NCBI GenBank assembly: GCA_910587785.1
Contig: CAJUOA010000007.1
Coordinates: 1-61,317, forward strand
Direction of reading: 5' to 3'
DNA: 61,317 nt
Source: an uncultured Oscillospiraceae bacterium
Lineage (GTDB): Bacteria > Bacillota > Clostridia > Oscillospirales > Oscillospiraceae
The notes beneath the pieces are model-generated. The model worked only from the letters and a program-made list of their open reading frames with translations. It made no database searches and was not told where the DNA came from. This document shows, piece after piece, positions 56,233 through 61,317 of the stretch (position 1 is its first letter; the number at the start of each line of letters is the position of its first letter). Position numbers and translations under genes: made by a program.

Positions 56233-58455
56233 ATGGTGGACCATGCGGGGAGATTTTCGCTGTCCGGAGAGGGCCTTCCGAGCCCTATGGCCCATGGGCA
56301 GCAAAGCGATATGCGAAGCGTTCAAAATCTGGAGGCCGTCATCAACGCGGGGCTTCGCGCCGCGCTGCTGGAGGAGACGCCGGACCAGTCCCTTAAGGTG
56401 CTGCTGGAACATCTGGGGAAAGCCCTGAACGGGGAGCGGACCTACATCTTTGAGCAGAACGAGTCCGGCGGCGACGACAACACCTATGAGTGGGTGGCTG
56501 ACGGAGTGGAGCCGGAACAGGAGAACCTTCAAAATGTCTCTCCGGAGGTATGCGCCGGCTGGTATCGGAATTTCAGCGTCGGCGGACATATTGTCATCCA
56601 GAACGTAGAGGATATCCGGGAGTCGGAGCCGCTTCAGTACGAGAACCTGAAGCGGCAGGGCATCCACTCCCTTGTGGTGGTCCCCCTGTACGACGGGAAA
56701 CAGGTCATCGGCTTTTACGGCGTGGACAATCCCCCTGTGAAGTCCCTGGAATACGCGTCAAATATGCTCCATACGGCGGCGTACTTTATTGTGTCCTCCC
56801 TGAAGCGGCGCGATCTGTTCCGGGAGCTCCAAAAGCGAAGCTATCTGGAGGGGCGGCAGAGCCTGGAGAACATCCTGGAGGGGGCCAGGACCGGCATCTG
56901 GACCATCGAGCTGGAGGAGGGCTGCCAGCCCAGGATGTACGCGGACCGGACCATGCGGATCCTCCTGGGCGTGCCGGAGGACATCGGGCCGGAGGCGTGT
57001 TACCGCCACTGGTTTGAGCGCATCGAGCCCGACTATACGGCGATGGTGGAGGAAGCGGTCCAGGAGATGCTGAAAACCGGGCGGTCCGAGGTGATCTACC
57101 CCTGGGACCACCCGTCGCTGGGCAAGATCTACGTCCGCTGCGGCGGCGTGCCGGACAGGACGTTTGAAAAACCGGGCAGCTGCCTGAACGGATACCATCA
57201 GGACATCACGGAAACCATGGTGACGCGGAAAAAGCAGGAACAGTCCATCATGGAGCTCCTGGAACGGGTGCGGCAGGCAAATTCGGCGAAAAGTGAATTC
57301 CTCTCCCATATGTCCCACGACCTCCGCACGCCCATCAACGGGATTCTGGGGATGCTGGCCATCCTGGAAAAAAGTCAGGACGACCCGGAGCGGCAGAGGG
57401 ACTGCCGGAAGAAGATCCGTGTGTCGGCGGAGCATCTGCTGTCTTTGGTGAACGATGTTCTTCAGGTAAGCAGGCTGGAGAGCGGCCGTCCGGCGGCGGT
57501 GGAGGAGCCCTTTGACCTCTGCGCCGTGCTGGAGGAGTGCGTGACAGTCTTGTCCCCCCTGGCGGAGGAGCGGACCGTCCGGCTGGAGCTGGAGACAAAC
57601 GGCCTGCGGCACACACGGGCGGTCGGAAACCCGCTCCACTTCAAGCAGATCCTCATGAGCGTCATCGACAACGCCCTCAAATATAACCGGCCCAATGGCT
57701 CCGTATCTGTCCGGGTGGAGGAGACCGCCTTTCGCGAGGGGACCGCGAGCTGCCGTTTTGTGATCGAGGATACCGGGATCGGCATCGGGGAAGACTTCAA
57801 AGCGCACATCTTCGAGCCCTTCACCCAGGAGCACCAGGGTGCGCGAACCGATTATACCGGCGCCGGACTCGGCATGTCCATCGTGAAGAAGCTGGTCGAT
57901 CAGATGCGGGGAACGGTCACGGTGGACAGCCGGCTGGGCAGGGGGAGCGTGGTCCAAATCATCCTGCCTGTCCGGGTGGACGAGATGCAGAGCGGTCAGG
58001 CCGCGGAGGAAGCGCGGGATGTACAGGGCGGCATCGCCGGGATGCAGGTCCTTCTGGTGGAGGACAATCAGATCAACTGTGAGATCGTAGAGTATCTGCT
58101 CAAAGACGCGGGCGCGGAGGTCGCCACCGCAAAGGACGGGAAAGCCGCCGTGGAGGCCTTTGAAGCCTCCGCCCCCGGGACGTTCGACTGTATCCTGATG
58201 GATCTGATGATGCCGGTCATGAGCGGATATGAGGCGGCCCGGGTGATCCGCGGCCTGAAGCGGCCCGACGCCGGGACCGTGCCCATCATCGCGCTGTCGG
58301 CCAACGCCTTTGAGGAGGACGTGGCCCTGGCAAAGGACGCGGGGATGAACGAGCACCTGGCAAAGCCGGTGGACATCCGCAGAATGATCCAGGTCATGAA
58401 CAGACTGAGAGGCCGTCAGGGGCGGGAGACGCATGGCGGCCGGACAACTGATTAA
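56233..58455 (+). CDS. Cytoplasmic hybrid histidine kinase (GAF-PAS-HK-REC)
   Basis: 740 aa without transmembrane segments. A GAF-like domain (about 25-190) and a PAS-like domain (about 205-335) precede the kinase core: phospho-acceptor His362 in SHMSHDLRTPING, N-box DNALKYN, G1 box DTGIGI and G2 GAGLGMS. A C-terminal receiver domain has phospho-acceptor Asp657 in ILMDLMMP and the Lys-Pro-switch AKPVD. GGAGGG supports ATG 56233. No HPt or output regulator gene is adjacent. The next gene encodes a second hybrid kinase 27 bp later. Confidence 0.93.
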   Translation: MVDHAGRFSLSGEGLPSPMAHGQQSDMRSVQNLEAVINAGLRAALLEETPDQSLKVLLEHLGKALNGERTYIFEQNESGGDDNTYEWVADGVEPEQENLQNVSPEVCAGWYRNFSVGGHIVIQNVEDIRESEPLQYENLKRQGIHSLVVVPLYDGKQVIGFYGVDNPPVKSLEYASNMLHTAAYFIVSSLKRRDLFRELQKRSYLEGRQSLENILEGARTGIWTIELEEGCQPRMYADRTMRILLGVPEDIGPEACYRHWFERIEPDYTAMVEEAVQEMLKTGRSEVIYPWDHPSLGKIYVRCGGVPDRTFEKPGSCLNGYHQDITETMVTRKKQEQSIMELLERVRQANSAKSEFLSHMSHDLRTPINGILGMLAILEKSQDDPERQRDCRKKIRVSAEHLLSLVNDVLQVSRLESGRPAAVEEPFDLCAVLEECVTVLSPLAEERTVRLELETNGLRHTRAVGNPLHFKQILMSVIDNALKYNRPNGSVSVRVEETAFREGTASCRFVIEDTGIGIGEDFKAHIFEPFTQEHQGARTDYTGAGLGMSIVKKLVDQMRGTVTVDSRLGRGSVVQIILPVRVDEMQSGQAAEEARDVQGGIAGMQVLLVEDNQINCEIVEYLLKDAGAEVATAKDGKAAVEAFEASAPGTFDCILMDLMMPVMSGYEAARVIRGLKRPDAGTVPIIALSANAFEEDVALAKDAGMNEHLAKPVDIRRMIQVMNRLRGRQGRETHGGRTTD

Positions 58456-58482
58456 ATGATAAACTGTGGAGATGGAAACAGT

Positions 58483-60654
58483 ATGAAGAACAAGATTTTG
58501 CCGCGTTCTTTAAAATACAGTATCGCGGTGATTATTTGTCTCACGATTTTCGTGTTTTCCTTCCTTGGGATCTCCATTCACAATATGAGCGAAAATACGA
58601 TCGAGGCGATCGGCACCGCCTATATGGCGGGGATGAACGAGCAGGTGTCGCTGCACTTCGAGACGATCATCGAGCTCCGCCTGACCATGGCGGAGTCCAT
58701 CGCCCGCATTGCGATGGGGGATGAGGCGTCCGGTCACGGAACGCGGGAGGAGATCGAATACGGCGCGGCGGCGAGGCATTTTCTGTGCGCCGCTCTGTAT
58801 TCGCCCGACGGCGGGATCGAGATGATTTTCGGCGACCCTGTGTCGCTCAACCACCCGGAGCCCTTTTTGGAGAGCCTGCGAAACGGGGAGCGCAAAGCGG
58901 CCTCCGCCTCCACCAGCGGCGGAGACGGCGTGATCCTGTTCGGCGTTCCCTGCGAATATCCCATGTCCGGCGGCAGCAGCAGCCTTGCGATCTTGGTGGG
59001 ACTCTCCACCAAGTATATGGGCGAGGTGCTGTTTCTGGACTCGGACAAGTCGCTGAGCTACTCCTTTGTGATCCGAACAGACGGCAGCTACGTTGTCGGA
59101 AACAAGGGCAGCTCCCAGGAGAACTATTTTGACAGGCTCATCAGCATCTTTGAAGGGCAGGATGTGGAGGCGGAGCTCTATACGGAACAGATGAAAGCCG
59201 CCATGAATGCCGGTGAAAATTACTCCACCATTATGAAGACCAGCGGATCGCGCTACCATATTTACTGCACAAATCTCCCTTACTGCGAGTGGTATCTGGT
59301 GACGGTTCTCCCCTTTGAGGGGCTGGATAATGCCATCTCCGGCATGGGCGACCGCTGGCTTGCCATCGTCTACGCCGCCTCCTTCGCGGTGATCGCCATG
59401 CTCCTCTACATATTCTTGCGGTACTTGAAGCTGTTCAGAGACCAGGTATCCCAATTGAAGCGGATGAACACGGAGATGGACGCGGCGCGGAAAGAAGCGG
59501 AACAGGCCAATATGGCAAAACAGGACTTCCTGTCCAGTATGAGCCATGACATCCGCACTCCCATGAACGCCATCATTGGCATGACCTCTCTGGCCCTGGA
59601 GAATACGGACAACCCGGAGCAGGTCCGGGATTACCTGGGCAAAATCGCGCTGTCCAGCAAGCACCTGCTGGGGCTCATCAACGACGTACTGGATATCTCC
59701 AAGATCGAGAGCGGAAAAATGACGCTGAATGTGGAGCCGGTGCCGCTGAGGGAGGCGATGGACAGCATTGTCAATATCATGCAGCCCCAGGTGGCGGCAA
59801 AACGCCAGCAGTTCCATGTAACTGTCCGGGAGATCCTTTCGGAAAACGTGTGCTGCGACGGCGTGCGGCTCAATCAGGTGTTGATCAATCTGCTGGGGAA
59901 CGCTGTCAAATTCACCCCGGAGAAGGGCTCTGTCCAGATGACCGTGTATCAGGAGGCGCTGCCGGAGGACGCCTCCCTGGTCCGCACCCATTTCCTGGTG
60001 AGCGACACAGGCATCGGTATGTCGAAGGAGTATCAGAAGACGATATTCGAGTCTTTCAGCCGGGAGGACAACAACCGGGTCCGAAAGACAGAGGGGTCCG
60101 GGCTGGGCATGGCCATCACCAAGTGTATCGTGGACGCCATGGGCGGAACGATCTCTGTCCGCAGCGAGCAGGGCCAGGGCAGTGAATTCCATGTTGTGCT
60201 CGACCTGAAGCGGGCCGCCGCGCCAGCGGTATCGGAGGCCCCAGACGGTACCGGGGGAGCGGGAGATGTGGTGCTGAAAGGAAAGCGCGTGTTACTGGCG
60301 GAGGACAACGAGCTCAACTGGGAAGTGGCAAGAGAGCTGCTTTCCGGCCTTGAATTGGAATTGGATTGGGCTGAAAACGGGAAGATCTGCGTGGAAAAAT
60401 TCGAAAAATCTCCCTTTGGGTTCTATGACGCGATCATCATGGATGTACGGATGCCAGTCATGGACGGCTACGAGGCCACTGCGGCTATCCGAGGACTGGA
60501 GCGGCCGGATGCGGAGCTCCCCATCATCGCCATGACCGCCGACGCGTTTTCCGAGGATATCCAGAGGTGCCTGGCGTGCGGCATGAACGACCATCTGGCA
60601 AAGCCCATTGATATTCAGACGGTGGCCTGCAAATTAAAGAAATATCTGAAATAG
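58483..60654 (+). CDS. Membrane hybrid histidine kinase with Cache-like sensor
   Basis: 723 aa. One transmembrane helix near residues 12-33, an extracytoplasmic sensor of about 240 residues of Cache character (SFVIRTDGSYVVGN, YCEWYLVTVLP), a second helix (AIVYAASFAVIAMLLYIFL), a coiled-coil linker and the kinase core with His355 in SSMSHDIRTPMNAI, NAVKFT, DTGIGMS and GSGLGM. The receiver has Asp654 in IIMDVRMPVMDG. ATG 58483 begins before the membrane helix; an ATG directly after the previous stop (58456) has no binding site. Likely co-transcribed with the cytoplasmic kinase; a phosphorelay to an unlinked HPt is inferred. Confidence 0.93.
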   Translation: MKNKILPRSLKYSIAVIICLTIFVFSFLGISIHNMSENTIEAIGTAYMAGMNEQVSLHFETIIELRLTMAESIARIAMGDEASGHGTREEIEYGAAARHFLCAALYSPDGGIEMIFGDPVSLNHPEPFLESLRNGERKAASASTSGGDGVILFGVPCEYPMSGGSSSLAILVGLSTKYMGEVLFLDSDKSLSYSFVIRTDGSYVVGNKGSSQENYFDRLISIFEGQDVEAELYTEQMKAAMNAGENYSTIMKTSGSRYHIYCTNLPYCEWYLVTVLPFEGLDNAISGMGDRWLAIVYAASFAVIAMLLYIFLRYLKLFRDQVSQLKRMNTEMDAARKEAEQANMAKQDFLSSMSHDIRTPMNAIIGMTSLALENTDNPEQVRDYLGKIALSSKHLLGLINDVLDISKIESGKMTLNVEPVPLREAMDSIVNIMQPQVAAKRQQFHVTVREILSENVCCDGVRLNQVLINLLGNAVKFTPEKGSVQMTVYQEALPEDASLVRTHFLVSDTGIGMSKEYQKTIFESFSREDNNRVRKTEGSGLGMAITKCIVDAMGGTISVRSEQGQGSEFHVVLDLKRAAAPAVSEAPDGTGGAGDVVLKGKRVLLAEDNELNWEVARELLSGLELELDWAENGKICVEKFEKSPFGFYDAIIMDVRMPVMDGYEATAAIRGLERPDAELPIIAMTADAFSEDIQRCLACGMNDHLAKPIDIQTVACKLKKYLK

Positions 60655-60686
60655 CCGATGTCAGGCGGATAATGAAAGCACGGAAT

Positions 60687-60719
60687 GGGGCGGTGTCCTT
60701 GCAGGCCTGCCCCATTTTT
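60687..60719 (+). terminator. Terminator after the kinase pair
   Basis: GGGGC and GCCCC with inner CTTGCAGG-type pairing, followed by ATTTTTA; 32 bp after the kinase stop. Confidence 0.65.
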
Positions 60720-60794
60720 AAGAGATTTGCTCTGACAAAAGTTCTCTGAAAGCAATAGCTGGGCAAGCTGCCAGACCGCCAGTACCATCGGCTT

Positions 60795-61025
60795 ATGGAC
60801 CAGTACGACAGTGAGCTGCCGGAGGAGGAGCGCCCCATCGGGAAGTGGGGGCGTATGCACCGGGCCATCTTCACCTACCTTGCCGGCCTGAACAAACAGG
60901 CGCAGGACCGCTACTGGCGCATCGTCCGGCAGATGATGGAGGCCGGGGGCGTGACCTATGAATATCCAACCCCTCCCCGCATTGACAATCCTATATCGGT
61001 AAGGTACAATAAGATGCGCAAATAA
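60795..61025 (+). pseudogene. TnpV-like transposon-gene remnant
   Basis: 76 codons. ERPIGKWGRMHRAIFTYL and LNKQAQDRYWRIVRQMMEAGGVT resemble separated blocks of TnpV-type proteins of Clostridia transposons, but the connecting helix and the C-terminal MNNIR-like block are missing and replaced by unrelated residues. An in-frame TAG lies upstream of a continuing similar sequence (LGKLPDRQYHRL). It looks like a decayed copy, not a functional gene; assignment is moderate. Confidence 0.4.
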
Positions 61026-61317
61026 AAAGAGACAAGGTTAGCAGCCCTCTGGTAGAATGAAGTAGCGACACACCATTCAGAAAGTCTGCAAATAAAAAGT
61101 CAATAGAAAAATGAGAAAAATTTATAAGGGGGAATGCAGGGAAAAAGTGCAGCACAAAAAGGCCACCGCAAAAGCGCTGGCCAGAGGAAATGAGTGTGGG
61201 GGGAGAATCCGCTAGTGTTCTTCAGGGTGGGGAGCAAGAGGCTGCTCTAATTTAGACACTCTAAATGAATACGCGCAGCGCCTTCTTGCCGCCAAACGCG
61301 TCTCTGGGATAGGAGCG
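61026..61317. other. Window end without recognised gene
   Basis: 292 bp of lower GC content. I find no start with a binding site, no terminator and no repeat; the flanking remnant suggests old transposon DNA. Confidence 0.4.

Overview
The window is one contiguous stretch of a GC-rich, low-redundancy chromosome from an anaerobic, spore-forming Clostridia member, most likely Oscillospiraceae (Flavonifractor/Intestinimonas-like). The clues are strong AGGAGG ribosome binding sites, a Ni-CODH/acetyl-CoA synthase gene set, a Se-dependent xanthine dehydrogenase-like molybdoenzyme, a class B sortase, an ECF folate transporter behind a tetrahydrofolate riboswitch, a LysM/GH18 spore-type hydrolase, and the Gram-positive gene order rpsJ to rplQ. 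I have no taxon assignment beyond that inference.

Layout. (1) 0-2.1 kb: M42 peptidase and sortase B (minus strand). (2) 2.3-8.1 kb: a His-rich CsoR-like metal sensor, then cooS-cooC-acsB, the carbonyl branch of the Wood-Ljungdahl pathway, closed by a strong terminator. The corrinoid protein and methyltransferase genes are not in the window. (3) 8.1-9.4 kb: FolT-type S component with a promoter, THF riboswitch and terminator. (4) 9.6-25.7 kb: the S10-spc-alpha ribosomal superoperon on the minus strand (30 genes) including secY, adk, map, a KOW protein, infA and rpoA, driven by a consensus promoter 300 nt upstream of rpsJ. (5) 25.8-44.8 kb: a LysM/GH18 spore-hydrolase gene split in two by a 17,749-bp element. 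(6) 45-48.5 kb: degV and the molybdoenzyme. (7) 48.5-61 kb: a lone 1169-aa SF1 helicase with coiled coil, a nitroreductase/HxlR pair, an FMN-binding lipoprotein with a chemoreceptor, two hybrid histidine kinases, and a transposon-gene remnant.

The main discovery is region 5. The two gene halves end at a shared TA dinucleotide. Joining them there restores an uninterrupted 421-codon frame with the conserved MTYEWG-type junction of this family. The element ends form an inverted repeat (TGGATG-N6-ATTA-N-CACA on both arms), as expected of a serine-recombinase attP, and a 551-aa large serine recombinase sits at one end reading toward it. The layout resembles skin-type elements that interrupt sporulation genes. 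The host gene has a mother-cell-type -10 sequence (CATACCCTA), but the recombinase has an ordinary sigma-A promoter overlapped by a perfect inverted repeat, so developmental excision is only a hypothesis.

Inside the element are: a recombinase-adjacent 46-aa protein; a sigma-like protein whose Shine-Dalgarno lies in a 12-bp perfect stem; YolD and a 5'-truncated Y-family polymerase; an AT-rich self-contained RiPP cassette (promoter, ABC exporter, radical SAM/SPASM maturase, 30-aa four-Cys precursor, terminator); a CFI-box protein; a response regulator; an SLH protein fused to foreign HNH/DUF-like sequence; and a compact operon of ParB-like, ParB-like, ParA, ParB and an EcoRI-type adenine methyltransferase. 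No relaxase or conjugation gene was seen.
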